From contig NZ_FNIY01000002.1 of the NCBI RefSeq assembly GCF_900104355.1, positions 558,001 to 622,000 on the forward strand: a stretch of DNA of 64,000 bases, in the 5' to 3' direction. The notes under the pieces are model-generated. The model saw nothing but the letters and a program-made list of their open reading frames with translations, was not told the origin of the DNA and made no database searches. The translations under genes and the position numbers were made by a program. This document shows positions 45,462 to 55,193 of this stretch, one piece after another. How positions within the stretch are numbered: position 1 is the stretch's first letter; every line of letters starts with the position of its first letter. Origin of the DNA: Phyllobacterium sp. OV277. Its GTDB lineage: Bacteria > Pseudomonadota > Alphaproteobacteria > Rhizobiales > Rhizobiaceae.

Positions 45462-46187
45462 CTACCGCCCATTCTTTTTGCGCCAGACAGCAAATTCAGC
45501 TTTGGGTTTGTCGCTCGTTGCAGGGTAAAGCCCGATAATTGAAGCGCCACCCATCACCTGTTCAGTGACGAAATCTTCATAGGCTGTCATCTCGACTGTT
45601 TCATCGGCTATCGCGTCCGCAAGATGCTGAGGTATGACAATGACACCCTCATTATCGCCGACCAGTACATCGCCAGGAAACACCGCAACGTCGCCGCAGC
45701 CAATCGGCACATTGATGTCATAGGCCTGATGATGTGTGAGATTGGTGGGGGCCGATGGCCGGTTGTGATAGGCATGGATAGACAGACCAGCAATTTCCGG
45801 ACTGTCGCGGAAACCACCATCGGTGACAACGCCGGCGACGCCGCGAACCTGCAGCCGCGAGATCAGAATGGAACCTGCCGAGGCTGCACGCGCATCTTTG
45901 CGGCTGTCCATGACAAGGATGGCGCCCGTCGGACACTGCTCGACGGCAGCGCGTTGTGGGTGGTTTGGGTTCTTGAACACATCGATGGTGTTCAGGTCTT
46001 CACGGGCCGGGATATAGCGCAGGGTGAAGGCTTGGCCGACCATATTACGGCTTTTCGCAGAAAGCGGGCGGACGTCCTGAATAAACTGGTTGCGTAGTCC
46101 ACGTTTGAACAGTGCTGTGGCAATGGTCGGTGTCGCGACGCCCATCAGTTTTTCGCGCGTTTCTGGCTTTAGATCATAGTTTGTCAT
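45462..46187 (-). CDS. RraA family protein, probable aldolase or hydratase
   Basis: The 241-aa product has the RraA/HMG-aldolase core: GVAGVVTDGGFRDSPEIAGL and CGDVAVFPGDVLVGDNEGVIVIP. RraA relatives include class II pyruvate aldolases (HMG and CHA aldolases) as well as the RNase E inhibitor of E. coli. Here it follows an IlvD/Edd dehydratase by 15 bases, so an enzymatic role on a 2-keto-3-deoxy sugar acid is more likely than RNase control. It is the last gene of the island, and its start is well placed by the family. Confidence 0.85.
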   Translation of the reverse strand: MTNYDLKPETREKLMGVATPTIATALFKRGLRNQFIQDVRPLSAKSRNMVGQAFTLRYIPAREDLNTIDVFKNPNHPQRAAVEQCPTGAILVMDSRKDARAASAGSILISRLQVRGVAGVVTDGGFRDSPEIAGLSIHAYHNRPSAPTNLTHHQAYDINVPIGCGDVAVFPGDVLVGDNEGVIVIPQHLADAIADETVEMTAYEDFVTEQVMGGASIIGLYPATSDKPKAEFAVWRKKNGR

Positions 46188-46202
46188 GTCAGATCCTTGG
46201 GG

Positions 46203-47939
46203 TCAGTAAATATCTGGTTCAGGGGCGGATGGTCCGAATCGTGTCTCAAGAAAGTCAAAATCCGCGCCCGTGTCAGCCTGTCCCACATGGCGGGCAAACA
46301 TCCAGCCATACCCTCGGCCGGCTTTCTCAGCTGGTTTTACCCAATTCCGACGGCGATGTTCGAGTTCGCTGTCATCAACAAGCATGTCGATCCGGCGTGC
46401 GTTCAGGTCGAGCCTGATAATATCGCCGGTTTTCAAAAGTGCGAGCGGACCACCGACATGCGACTCGGGAGAGACGTGGAGAACACAAGCGCCATAGCTG
46501 GTACCGCTCATCCGGGCATCGGAAAGGCGAAGCATGTCGCGATAGCCCTGTTTTAACAGAGCCTTTGGCATAGGCAGCATGCCCCATTCAGGCATGCCGG
46601 GGCCACCCTGCGGTCCGGCGCCGCGCAGCACAAGAACGTGGTCCGGCGTCACATCCAGATTCTCATCGTCAATCGCGGCTTTCATCTCGGGATAGCTGTC
46701 AAACACAAGGGCGGGGCCCTCATGTTGATGAAAACGCGGATCGCAGGCGGCAGGTTTTATCACGGCCCCCGTTGGCGCCAGATTGCCTTTGAGCACTGCA
46801 AGCGAGCCCTCCTGATACACAGGATTATCGAGCGAGCGGATGACATCATCATTGAAACACTCGGCTCCTTCCAATGTTTCTCCGAGCGTTCGTCCGGAGA
46901 CGGTAAGCACGGAAAGATCAAGTTTGCTGGCAAGCTTTGCCATAAGCGCCCGCAGGCCTCCGGCGTAATAAAAATCCTCCATCAGATAGGTATTGCCGGT
47001 TGGTCTTATGTTGGCGAGAACAGGCGTCGAGCGACCCGCTCTGTCGAGATCGTCCATTGTCAGGTCCACCCCGGCACGGCGGGCCATGGCGACCAGATGA
47101 ACAATAGCGTTGGTTGAGCAGCCCGTGGCCATAGCCACCGCAACCGCGTTATCGACAGCCGCCTTCGTCAGAATTTTGCCGGGAACAAGATCCTCCCATA
47201 CCATATTCACGATACGCCGCCCGACGGCGGATGACATGCGGATATGGTTGGAGTCTGCCGCAGGTATTGAACTCGCACCGGGCAATGTCAGCCCCATGGC
47301 CTCGGCGATTGCCGTCATGGTGCTCGCTGTCCCCATGGTCATGCAGTGCCCATAGGATCGGGCAATCCCTGCTTCCACTTCCACCCATTCCTCAGTCGAA
47401 AGATTACCTGCACGCCGCTCGTCCCAGAATTTCCAGGCATCGGAGCCCGAGCCCAAAGCTTTGCCGCGATAATTGCCACGCAGCATGGGACCGGCGGGCA
47501 GATAGATCATCGGCAATCCGGCGCTTAATGCGCCCATGACCAGCCCCGGCGTGGTCTTGTCACAACCGCCCATCAACACAGCGCCATCGACCGGATGGGA
47601 ACGCAGCAATTCCTCGGCCTCCATGGCCAGCATGTTGCGATAAAGCATGGTCGTTGGTTTGACATAACTTTCGGACAGCGACAGCGCTGGCAATTCCAGA
47701 GGAAATCCTCCCGCCTGAAATACACCGCGCTTTACGTCTTCAACGCGATGCTTGAAGTGAGCATGGCACGGATTGGCATCGGACCAAGTGTTGAGGATAG
47801 CAATCACAGGTTTGCCAGCCCACTCTTCCGGCGCATAGCCCATCTGCATCGTTCTTGAGCGGTGCCCGGAACTGCGCAGATCATCCGGGGCGAACCAACG
47901 CGCGCTCCTCAACATGTCCTGTGTTTTCTTGACTGTCAT
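46203..47939 (-). CDS. IlvD/Edd family sugar-acid dehydratase
   Basis: The 578-aa enzyme belongs to the Fe-S dehydratases: VLMGGCDKTTPGLVMGALSA, SYGHCMTMGTASTMTAIAEA and a third Cys in MATGCSTNAIVH. It resembles L-arabinonate or D-xylonate dehydratases more than IlvD proper. These enzymes remove water from aldonic acids to give 2-keto-3-deoxy acids. The permease gene lies 46 bases upstream and the RraA gene follows. The exact aldonate is unknown. Confidence 0.85.
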   Translation of the reverse strand: MTVKKTQDMLRSARWFAPDDLRSSGHRSRTMQMGYAPEEWAGKPVIAILNTWSDANPCHAHFKHRVEDVKRGVFQAGGFPLELPALSLSESYVKPTTMLYRNMLAMEAEELLRSHPVDGAVLMGGCDKTTPGLVMGALSAGLPMIYLPAGPMLRGNYRGKALGSGSDAWKFWDERRAGNLSTEEWVEVEAGIARSYGHCMTMGTASTMTAIAEAMGLTLPGASSIPAADSNHIRMSSAVGRRIVNMVWEDLVPGKILTKAAVDNAVAVAMATGCSTNAIVHLVAMARRAGVDLTMDDLDRAGRSTPVLANIRPTGNTYLMEDFYYAGGLRALMAKLASKLDLSVLTVSGRTLGETLEGAECFNDDVIRSLDNPVYQEGSLAVLKGNLAPTGAVIKPAACDPRFHQHEGPALVFDSYPEMKAAIDDENLDVTPDHVLVLRGAGPQGGPGMPEWGMLPMPKALLKQGYRDMLRLSDARMSGTSYGACVLHVSPESHVGGPLALLKTGDIIRLDLNARRIDMLVDDSELEHRRRNWVKPAEKAGRGYGWMFARHVGQADTGADFDFLETRFGPSAPEPDIY

Positions 47940-47985
47940 GACTGAACCTCGAGGCGTATGCGGCTTTGGCAGAAGGAAAATCCGT

Positions 47986-48855
47986 TCATTCCTTCATTCC
48001 CCATTTTTGAATCGTGTGGCGTTCAATCGTCTGAAAGACGAGGTTTTCAACGACAAGACCAATGATGATGACGGTCAGCAAACCGGCAAACACGGCCGGG
48101 ATATCCAGCAGATTGCGGTTCTCGAAGATGAACCAACCAAGACCGCCCTGCCCGGATGAAACGCCAAATACGAGTTCGGCGGCAATTAGCGTGCGCCAGG
48201 CAAAGGCCCAACCGATCTTCAATCCGGTTAAAATTGACGGAAAGGCCGCCGGCACCAGAATCCGCAAAACATAGGATAGTCCCGTTAGCCCATAATTTCC
48301 GCCAACCATACGCAGAGTTCTGGAAACACCGAGAAACCCCGCATGGGTGTTGAGCGCCACAGCCCAGAGCACCGAATGGATAAGAACGAAGACAAGACTG
48401 GAAGCACCGAGCCCAAACCAGATCAGGGCCAGCGGCAGCAGCGAGATGGCGGGCAAGGGATTGAACATCGCCGTCATGGTTTCGAGAAAGTCGGTGCCTA
48501 TGCGCGTATTGATCGCGAGAATGGTCAACAGCGCGGCAAGTGCCGTGCCCGCCACATATCCAGTTATCAGCACTTGAAGCGTTGTCCAGATGCGCGCTGG
48601 CAATACGCCATCGGCAAAACGATCATACATTGTAATGAGTGTATCGCTGAGCGTCGGGAACAGCAGAGGGTTATCGAGATAAACAGCATATGCTTGCCAA
48701 ATTAATGCCAGCACGATGATCAGCACCGTCTTGCGTACGGCACTGATGCCCCACACCAGTTCCAGTGTTCCAAGTTTCTGTTCGACCTCAGCCACATTGG
48801 AATGCGGCCGGTTCGTCGTGACGTCGGAAGCGAGTATGATTTGTGGATTGGCCAT
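47986..48855 (-). CDS. ABC transporter permease, nitrate/sulfonate type
   Basis: The 289-aa inner-membrane protein has about six helices and the ABC permease EAA-like loop (TLRMVGGNYGLTGLSYVLRI, then PSILTGLKIGWAFAWRTLI). It is of the SsuC/TauC/NrtB type. The start at 48855 (MANPQIIL) is four bases after the ATPase stop; the longer frame overlaps the ATPase gene. The importer consists of this permease, the ATPase and the binding protein next to it. Confidence 0.9.
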   Translation of the reverse strand: MANPQIILASDVTTNRPHSNVAEVEQKLGTLELVWGISAVRKTVLIIVLALIWQAYAVYLDNPLLFPTLSDTLITMYDRFADGVLPARIWTTLQVLITGYVAGTALAALLTILAINTRIGTDFLETMTAMFNPLPAISLLPLALIWFGLGASSLVFVLIHSVLWAVALNTHAGFLGVSRTLRMVGGNYGLTGLSYVLRILVPAAFPSILTGLKIGWAFAWRTLIAAELVFGVSSGQGGLGWFIFENRNLLDIPAVFAGLLTVIIIGLVVENLVFQTIERHTIQKWGMKE

Positions 48856-48859
48856 AGTG

Positions 48860-49693
48860 TTATTCCCTGTGACCCGGTTCAGAAAAGAGCAGATTGTGAA
48901 TGTCGCGTTCCAGTGCAGCGGCACTACCGTCATCCGTGCGTGCCTGATCAACATCGATAACTTCGGCCTTGACGCGCCCCGGATGTGGCGAAAGCAGAAG
49001 AATCCGATTGGAAATCTTGATGGCTTCGGCAATCGAGTGGGTCACGAAGATGACGGTGAATTTCGTATCGTCCCAAAGCTGTAGAAGCTCATCCTGCATC
49101 TGGCGGCGGGTGAGCGCGTCAAGGGCAGCAAAGGGTTCGTCCATCAGCAGGATATCCGGTTGCATGGCCATGCCTCGGGCGATAGCCACACGCTGTTTCA
49201 TGCCGCCTGACAATGTATGGGGGTAGCTATCAGCAGCGCGTGTCAACTTCACCTTGTCGATATAATCGCGTGCCCGTTCCTCCGCTTCGGCGCGCGGTAA
49301 TTTCCGCGCAACCAGCAAAGGAAACATCACATTCTCAAGCACCGTCTTCCAAGGCAGGAGCTGGTCGAACTCCTGAAAAACCATCATGCGATCAGCACCG
49401 GGCTTTTTAACAGGACGTCCATTAATGTGAATGGAACCGCTGACCGGCGTCATATAGCCGCCCACCGCCTTTAAAAGCGTAGACTTGCCACAACCGGATG
49501 GTCCCAGAAGAACGAAGCGATCGGACTGTTCGACGGAAAAACTCACATCTTCCGTCGCTGTGACCAACAGATTTGGCGTCTTGTACCGCAGCGTTACCTT
49601 GTCGACAGTGAGAAGCGATCTACTCGCCCCTTGCCCGTGGGCATCGGCAGTTTCGGTTATTCCATGGGTCATTCGCTGAGTGGCCTGCAACAT
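48860..49693 (-). CDS. ABC transporter ATP-binding protein
   Basis: The 277-aa ATPase has Walker A LLGPSGCGKSTLLKAVGG, the Q-loop in VFQEFDQLLPW, the signature LSGGMKQRVAIARG, and Walker B ILLMDEPFAALD. It is of the SsuB/TauB type. GGAG lies at good spacing before the ATG at 49693; a downstream ATG (MTHGITET, 49672) is an alternative. It powers the permease encoded by the next gene. Confidence 0.93.
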   Translation of the reverse strand: MLQATQRMTHGITETADAHGQGASRSLLTVDKVTLRYKTPNLLVTATEDVSFSVEQSDRFVLLGPSGCGKSTLLKAVGGYMTPVSGSIHINGRPVKKPGADRMMVFQEFDQLLPWKTVLENVMFPLLVARKLPRAEAEERARDYIDKVKLTRAADSYPHTLSGGMKQRVAIARGMAMQPDILLMDEPFAALDALTRRQMQDELLQLWDDTKFTVIFVTHSIAEAIKISNRILLLSPHPGRVKAEVIDVDQARTDDGSAAALERDIHNLLFSEPGHRE

Positions 49694-49760
49694 ATCGGCT
49701 CCATAGATTTGAACGGGCGCAACCACGGCAGATGTGCCGGGGCGCTTGCTTGTCCGGATG

Positions 49761-50762
49761 TCAGTTGCCTTTGAGATCGGCGGATTCAGGCAGATAATAA
49801 TCTGTCCAGGCCGCAGGCATTGTCTTGAGCGTCCCGATCTTGTGCAGGTGCGTCGCGAACTTCATCGTCCCCTGAGGATCGGTGCGAAATTCCATCATGT
49901 CTGGCTGTTCAAGGATTTTCACCAGCGCATCAAGATCGGTCTTATCACCGGATATTTGCTTATATTCACTCAAGGCTTCCCGCGGATTTTTCTTGATCAG
50001 GTCAATTGCTTCGACTGTCGCTTCCCGCAATGCCTTGACAAGCACCGGATTTGAATCGGCAAAAGCTGTCGTGGTGAAAAAGGTTGCCTGTGTCAGCGGT
50101 CCGCCAATAATGTCCTTGGAATTGGCGACGACGTGATTTCCCGCGGCAATCTCAAGATATTGAAACGGCGGAGCAGAAAAATGACTGGCGACTTCATGGT
50201 TCTTGTTTGCCAGTGCCGCCATTGCGTCCGGATGGCCGAGTTGCACGGTGTTGGGGTCGAAATGCTTGGTATCAGCTTCACCGAACATTTGCGCCGCGGC
50301 CATTTGCAGCAAAATCGCCTGTGTTGAAACGCCCACCGTCGGCACGGCAATCTTGTCAGTCGGCCCGATATCTTTCAACGATTTGATCTTGGGATCACGG
50401 GATACAAGGATGACAGGCTGCGCCGAGCTGGTGATTATCCCCTTTACCTTTCCGCGCGTCCTGTCCCACAGAAGCAACAGATTGCCTGTGCCGGTATTGA
50501 CCACGTCGACATTGCCTGAGAGCAATGCATCGGTTTGCGCACCACCGCCGCTGAACGTCCGCCAATTGACGGTGACGCCCTTGAGCCCATCTTCAGCCGC
50601 GTGTTTTTCAATGAGCTTCTGGGTCTCCATGACATGACTTGCCAGATAGAGAATACCTGGCTGGCGTGTGATCGAAATCTCGGTTTTTTGCTGAGCAAGT
50701 GCCGCAGAGCACGAACCCAATATCAAACCAAGTGCGGTAATCCCGCGAACAAGCAATCGCAT
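49761..50762 (-). CDS. ABC substrate-binding protein, SsuA/TauA type
   Basis: The 333-aa periplasmic protein has a signal peptide (MRLLVRGITALGLILGSCSA, cleaved about residue 24 at AALA-QQ) and an NMT1/SsuA-type fold with SGGGAQTDALLSGNVDVVNTG-like motifs. It is the first gene of the island and delivers substrate to the permease. Given the downstream dehydratase, the cargo is probably a sugar acid, unusual for this class, which usually carries sulfonates or nitrate. Confidence 0.9.
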   Translation of the reverse strand: MRLLVRGITALGLILGSCSAALAQQKTEISITRQPGILYLASHVMETQKLIEKHAAEDGLKGVTVNWRTFSGGGAQTDALLSGNVDVVNTGTGNLLLLWDRTRGKVKGIITSSAQPVILVSRDPKIKSLKDIGPTDKIAVPTVGVSTQAILLQMAAAQMFGEADTKHFDPNTVQLGHPDAMAALANKNHEVASHFSAPPFQYLEIAAGNHVVANSKDIIGGPLTQATFFTTTAFADSNPVLVKALREATVEAIDLIKKNPREALSEYKQISGDKTDLDALVKILEQPDMMEFRTDPQGTMKFATHLHKIGTLKTMPAAWTDYYLPESADLKGN

Positions 50763-50823
50763 TTCTTCCTCCCGATTATTTCTTTGATTTCCGATTGGCG
50801 ACGATCCTCCATCCTCGCTTATT

Positions 50824-50843
50824 TGCATTAAAGCACTAATGCA
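50824..50843. promoter_or_regulatory. Candidate GntR operator
   Basis: TGCATTA (50824-50830) and TAATGCA (50837-50843) are perfect inverted repeats around six bases. They lie in the 139-base region between the divergent binding-protein and GntR genes, where a FadR-type GntR regulator would bind. Confidence 0.5.
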
Positions 50844-50901
50844 TCAGTACATCAACAAAACAATTGTGCTAATGTCGCAGGAGCAAACGAGAGAATCAGA
50901 C

Positions 50902-51594
50902 ATGAGCGACAGGGTGAACGGCGGCATTCTTGATCGGACCCGGCAAGTGGCCCATCAAATCCATGAAATTTTGCGGGAACGGATTCTCGCGGTGGAGCTT
51001 GTTCCGGGAACCATCTTGTCGCGCGCATCCCTGCAGCTGGAATTCGGAGTCAGTCAAACACCTGTCAGGGACGCGCTAATGCGCCTGGAAGAGGAAGGGA
51101 TCGTTGAAGTCTATCCGCAATACGCCACCGTGGTTGCGCGAATTGACATCAACCATGCACGGCAAGCGCAGTTTCTCAGACTTTCAATTGAACTGGAGGC
51201 CGTGCGGCGATTGACCTTAGAATGTCCCGAACAATTGGCTGATGACCTCGATCATATTTTGACCCGCCAGCAAATGGTCGCCTCCCCGCAGACATTTGAT
51301 CTGTTCGATACACTCGACAAGGAATTTCACCGCAAAATTTACGAACGAGCCAACATTCTCAACCTGTGGGCGACGGTGCGTCGCCAAAGTGTGCATCTTG
51401 ATCGCCTGCGCCGCCTCAATCTCCCAATGCCCGGAAAGATGCAGACGGTATTGGCCGATCACAGAGGCATCATCGATGCGATCAGATCGAAAAACCCCGG
51501 CGCAGCGGAGAGTGCCGTTCGCAAACATCTTTCCGGAACACTGTCCATCATTGATCTCATCAGCGAGCAGTTTCCCGACTACGTCCGTCAGTGA
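50902..51594 (+). CDS. GntR family regulator, FadR (FCD) subfamily
   Basis: The product is 230 aa, with an N-terminal winged helix (ILRERILAVELVPGTILSRA through GVSQTPVRDALMRLEEEGIV) and an all-helical FCD effector domain with the metal/ligand pattern typical of sugar-acid regulators. It is divergent from the ABC-IlvD-RraA operon and probably represses it. The start at 50902 (MSDRVNGG) has GAGAG at suitable spacing; ATG 50872 is possible. Confidence 0.9.
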   Translation: MSDRVNGGILDRTRQVAHQIHEILRERILAVELVPGTILSRASLQLEFGVSQTPVRDALMRLEEEGIVEVYPQYATVVARIDINHARQAQFLRLSIELEAVRRLTLECPEQLADDLDHILTRQQMVASPQTFDLFDTLDKEFHRKIYERANILNLWATVRRQSVHLDRLRRLNLPMPGKMQTVLADHRGIIDAIRSKNPGAAESAVRKHLSGTLSIIDLISEQFPDYVRQ

Positions 51595-51631
51595 TGCGCA
51601 AGGCAAACCCGTCCTGTGGATTTTGATCATT

Positions 51632-51674
51632 TAAAACGATTTAGATATTTTTTAAATTCTTTAAATCGATTAAA
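51632..51674. promoter_or_regulatory. Paired LacI-type palindromes before pckA
   Basis: TAAAACGATTTA (51632-51643) and TTAAATCGATTAAA (51661-51674) both are CG-centred near-palindromes with one mismatched pair each. Their centres are 30 bases apart, about three helical turns. The region is strongly AT-rich. PckR, a LacI-family regulator, controls pckA in rhizobia, and I infer that these are its sites. Confidence 0.5.
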
Positions 51675-51792
51675 CATTTGATACTACTCATTTTTTCTGC
51701 TTTTGACGTGATGTGCCCGCATTCATGCTGGAAGATGTGTGAGGCGGCGTATTCTAATATTGACCCTGAACCTTCTTAACAACGGCGGACAC

Positions 51793-53406
51793 ATGACTAG
51801 AGAGACCGGTATCCATAACGCGGCGATCGCGCTCGGCACCTCAGGCTTGAAGGAGCTTTCGGCGGTCTATTATAATTTCGGAGCCGCTGAGCTTTACGAA
51901 GAGACTTTGCGCCGCGGCGAAGCACAGCTGACGGCACAAGGCGCACTGGTTGCAAAGACCGGCCAGCACACAGGCCGTTCACCCAAGGACAAGTTTGTCG
52001 TGCGCGATGCGTCGACGGAAGATCATGTCTGGTGGGATAACAATGCCCCAATGACTCCAGAAGCATTTGAATTGCTTTATGCAGACTTTGCCGAACATGC
52101 CAAAGGCAAGGAAGTTTTCGTTCAGGACCTCATTGGCGGTGCTGACAAGGATTACAGCCTGAACACCCGCGTGATCACGGAATTCGCTTGGCATTCCCTG
52201 TTCATTCGCAATCTTCTGATCCGTCCGGAACGCGAAGCACTCGCAAGTTTCGTGCCCAAAATGACGATCATTGATCTGCCTTCATTCCGCGCCGATCCCA
52301 AGCGGCACGGAACCCGTACTGAAACGGTTATTGCCGTTGATCTTACACGCATGATCGTTCTCATCGGCGGCTCGGCCTATGCGGGTGAAATGAAGAAGTC
52401 TGTCTTCACCGCCCTGAACTATCTCCTGCCTGCCAAGGGCGTCATGCCTATGCATTGCTCGGCCAATGAAGGTCCAGATGGTGATGCGGCAGTGTTTTTC
52501 GGTCTTTCGGGCACTGGCAAGACGACACTTTCAGCTGATCCGACCCGCACATTGATCGGCGATGACGAACATGGCTGGGGCGAACACGGCGTTTTCAACT
52601 TCGAAGGTGGCTGCTATGCCAAGACAATCCGGCTTTCGGCTGAAGCAGAACCGGAAATCTACGCAACAACACAGCGTTTCGGCACAGTGCTTGAGAATGT
52701 CGTTCTCGATGAAAACCGGGTTCCGGATTTCAATGACGGCTCCCTGACCGAGAACACGCGCTGCGCCTATCCGCTGGATTTCATTCCAAACGCATCCAAA
52801 ACTGGCAAAGCGGGCCACCCGAAGAATATCATCATGTTGACGGCAGATGCGTTCGGTGTGATGCCGCCCATTGCCAAGCTGACGCCAGCGCAGGCCATGT
52901 ACCACTTCCTTTCCGGATATACGGCAAAGGTCGCCGGGACGGAACGCGGTGTCACGGAACCGGAAGCCACGTTCTCGACCTGTTTCGGTGCACCGTTCAT
53001 GCCCCGTCACCCTTCGGAATATGGCAATCTCCTGCGTCAGCTCATTGCTGAACATGGTGTGGATTGCTGGCTGGTCAATACTGGCTGGACCGGCGGTGCC
53101 TATGGAACAGGCAAGCGCATGCCCATCAAGGCGACACGCGCTCTTCTGAGTGCTGCTCTTGACGGTTCGCTGAAGGATGCAGAGTTCCGCACAGACCCGA
53201 ACTTCGGTTTTGCCGTACCGGTTGCTGTACCCGGCGTGGACACATCGATTCTCGACCCGCGCTCAACCTGGGCCGACAAGCAGGCTTACGACGCGCAGGC
53301 CAAGAAGCTGGTTGGCATGTTTGTCACCAATTTCGGCAAGTTCGAAAGTCACGTCGATAGCGATATCCGCGCTGCGGCTCCGCACACGCCGGTTGCTGCC
53401 GAATAA
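51793..53406 (+). CDS. pckA: Phosphoenolpyruvate carboxykinase (ATP)
   Basis: PckA converts oxaloacetate to phosphoenolpyruvate, the entry to gluconeogenesis when cells grow on C4 acids. The 537-aa product has the kinase P-loop [16 protein letters not shown] (about 235-250), the metal-binding [17 protein letters not shown] and the [15 protein letters not shown] segment. The start at 51793 fits the family; the longer frame is unrelated. A perfect terminator follows. In relatives chvI is adjacent; here the catabolic island intervenes. Confidence 0.98.
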   Translation: MTRETGIHNAAIALGTSGLKELSAVYYNFGAAELYEETLRRGEAQLTAQGALVAKTGQHTGRSPKDKFVVRDASTEDHVWWDNNAPMTPEAFELLYADFAEHAKGKEVFVQDLIGGADKDYSLNTRVITEFAWHSLFIRNLLIRPEREALASFVPKMTIIDLPSFRADPKRHGTRTETVIAVDLTRMIVLIGGSAYAGEMKKSVFTALNYLLPAKGVMPMHCSANEGPDGDAAVFFGLSGTGKTTLSADPTRTLIGDDEHGWGEHGVFNFEGGCYAKTIRLSAEAEPEIYATTQRFGTVLENVVLDENRVPDFNDGSLTENTRCAYPLDFIPNASKTGKAGHPKNIIMLTADAFGVMPPIAKLTPAQAMYHFLSGYTAKVAGTERGVTEPEATFSTCFGAPFMPRHPSEYGNLLRQLIAEHGVDCWLVNTGWTGGAYGTGKRMPIKATRALLSAALDGSLKDAEFRTDPNFGFAVPVAVPGVDTSILDPRSTWADKQAYDAQAKKLVGMFVTNFGKFESHVDSDIRAAAPHTPVAAE

Positions 53407-53429
53407 TCCGGGTTCTACTTCCCAAACTG

Positions 53430-53460
53430 AAGCCCCGCTGTTCACCAGCGGGGCTTTTTT
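53430..53460 (+). terminator. Terminator after pckA
   Basis: An 11-bp stem (AAGCCCCGCTG/CAGCGGGGCTT) with a 5-base loop runs into TTTT, 23 bases past the stop. Confidence 0.95.
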
Positions 53461-53499
53461 GTGCTTTCCGCCCAGAAAAGATTAGGTTACCAATCCCGC

Positions 53500-53937
53500 A
53501 TGGAAGAGAACCGCAACCAGATCAAAATCACCAACCGGATCTACGTCCATGAGGATGATCTGGAGGAGAGTTTCATTCGCTCCGCCGGCCCGGGCGGACA
53601 GAACGTCAACAAGGTTTCCACAGCCGTGCAATTGCGATTTTTCGCAGCACGGGCTGGACTGCCCGACGAAGTGCTGGCACGGCTTTTGAAACTTGCGGGT
53701 CAACGGGGCACCAAGGATGGTGACGTCCTCATCGAAGCCAGCCGGTTTCGCACCCAGGAGCGCAATCGGGAAGATGCACGCGAACGCATGATCGCTCTGA
53801 TTGCCAAGGCAGCAGAACCACCGCCGCCGCCACGCAAGAAAACCAGACCAACAAAGGGGTCTATCGAACGCCGCCTTAAAGTAAAAGCGGGTCGTTCTGA
53901 CGTGAAAAAGATGCGCGGACGGGTCAAAGGAGATTAG
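53500..53937 (+). CDS. arfB: Ribosome rescue factor ArfB
   Basis: ArfB frees ribosomes stalled on broken mRNA by hydrolysing the peptidyl-tRNA. The 145-aa protein has the GGQ motif (residues 32-34) in RSAGPGGQNVNKVSTAVQL and a basic C-terminal tail (RRLKVKAGRSDVKKMRGRVK) that enters the mRNA channel. The start at 53500 (MEENRNQ) is typical. It follows the pckA terminator closely. Confidence 0.95.
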   Translation: MEENRNQIKITNRIYVHEDDLEESFIRSAGPGGQNVNKVSTAVQLRFFAARAGLPDEVLARLLKLAGQRGTKDGDVLIEASRFRTQERNREDARERMIALIAKAAEPPPPPRKKTRPTKGSIERRLKVKAGRSDVKKMRGRVKGD

Positions 53938-54046
53938 TGTCGGGAACAGAACGTGACTGAACGTTGTTATTCTTTGCTTTTCAAGCTCGACGGGTAATGT
54001 AACAACCCTAATCGTCGGTTTGAACAATCAACAAGGAGAGCCAGAC

Positions 54047-54505
54047 ATGGGACTATTCGATTTTGTTAAATCAGTCGGCAAGAAAGTCGGTATCGGTGGT
54101 GACGAGCCTCAGGCAGACGATCTGAAAAAAGAGCTCGATTCGCACAACCTCGGTACTGATAAGGTCGACGTTGTGGTCGAAGGCGACAAGGCTATCCTCA
54201 AGGGCAGCGTCACCAATCAGGAAATTCTGGAAAAGGCCATTATTGCTGTCGGCAATTCACTCGGCGTTTCCAAAGTCGATACTGGCGGGCTCGCGGTCGA
54301 TAACACCACCACCGGTTCTGTAGCCAAAGACCCGGTTTTCTACACCGTCAAAAAAGGCGACAATTTGTGGAAGATCGCTGAAGCGGTCTATGGCAAAGGC
54401 AAGGGCGTGAAGAACACGGCAATCTTCGAAGCCAACAAGCCGATGCTGACCAGCCCGGACAAGATCTATCCCGGACAGGTCCTGCGCATTCCGTCGATCG
54501 ACTGA
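54047..54505 (+). CDS. BON-LysM protein, Kbp (YgaU) type
   Basis: The 152-aa product begins MGLFDFVKSVGKKVG, has a BON domain (about 30-85) and a C-terminal LysM domain (about 97-150: FYTVKKGDNLWKIAEAVYG and DKIYPGQVLRIPS). E. coli Kbp has the same layout and binds potassium in the cytoplasm. There is no signal peptide, as in Kbp. The start at 54047 gives the family N terminus; AAGGAGAG precedes it. A terminator follows. Confidence 0.9.
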   Translation: MGLFDFVKSVGKKVGIGGDEPQADDLKKELDSHNLGTDKVDVVVEGDKAILKGSVTNQEILEKAIIAVGNSLGVSKVDTGGLAVDNTTTGSVAKDPVFYTVKKGDNLWKIAEAVYGKGKGVKNTAIFEANKPMLTSPDKIYPGQVLRIPSID

Positions 54506-54524
54506 TCGCGCTGACTCATACAAG

Positions 54525-54557
54525 GACCCGGCCTTCTTTGACGTCCGGGTCTTTGTT
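54525..54557 (+). terminator. Terminator after the BON-LysM gene
   Basis: GACCCGG and CCGGGTC pair around a 13-base loop and are followed by TTTGTTT. Confidence 0.75.
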
Positions 54558-54578
54558 TCTCATTCATCAGGTCACGCC

Positions 54579-55193
54579 ATGCTACTGCTTGCGCCCGGCA
54601 TCCGATACTTCCCCGATTATCTTGATTTGAACGAGCAATCCGCTCTGGTTGAAGAGATCAGGACCATCGTTGCCCAAGCACCGCTCTATATCCCTGCCAT
54701 GCCCAAAACCGGCAAGGAAATGAGCGTGCGCATGACCAATTGCGGTTCACTTGGCTGGGTAACGGATAAGGAACGCGGCTACCGCTATCAGGCCATTCAT
54801 CCGGTCACGCAAAAGCCATGGCCAGATATCCCGCAGCGCCTGCTCACCCTTTGGAACAAGGTCGGAGATTTCGCACTTCCTCCGGAAGCCTGCCTCGTCA
54901 ATTTTTATGCTGAAACCGCGAAGATGGGCTTGCATCAGGATCGCGACGAACAGAACCTTGTTGCTCCTGTCGTTTCCATATCCCTGGGTGATACCTGCCT
55001 TTTCCGCTTTGGCGGCGTGGAACGCAATGACAGGACACAGTCCATCAAGCTCAAGAGTGGCGATGTGATTGTGCTGGGCGGTGAAGGCCGCCTTGCGTTT
55101 CACGGCGTCGACCACATCTATCCCGGCACATCGACACTTCTGAAAAATACCGGCCGCATCAACCTGACGCTGCGGCGGGTTACAGCTTCCTGA
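54579..55193 (+). CDS. alkB: Alkylated DNA repair dioxygenase AlkB
   Basis: AlkB removes methyl groups from 1-methyladenine and 3-methylcytosine in DNA using iron and 2-oxoglutarate. The 204-aa product has iron ligands His119 and Asp121 (MGLHQDRDE) and His175 (LAFHGVDHI), and oxo-acid Arg193 and Arg199 in GRINLTLRR. Its end overlaps the end of coaA by 14 bases; the genes converge. Confidence 0.94.
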   Translation: MLLLAPGIRYFPDYLDLNEQSALVEEIRTIVAQAPLYIPAMPKTGKEMSVRMTNCGSLGWVTDKERGYRYQAIHPVTQKPWPDIPQRLLTLWNKVGDFALPPEACLVNFYAETAKMGLHQDRDEQNLVAPVVSISLGDTCLFRFGGVERNDRTQSIKLKSGDVIVLGGEGRLAFHGVDHIYPGTSTLLKNTGRINLTLRRVTAS

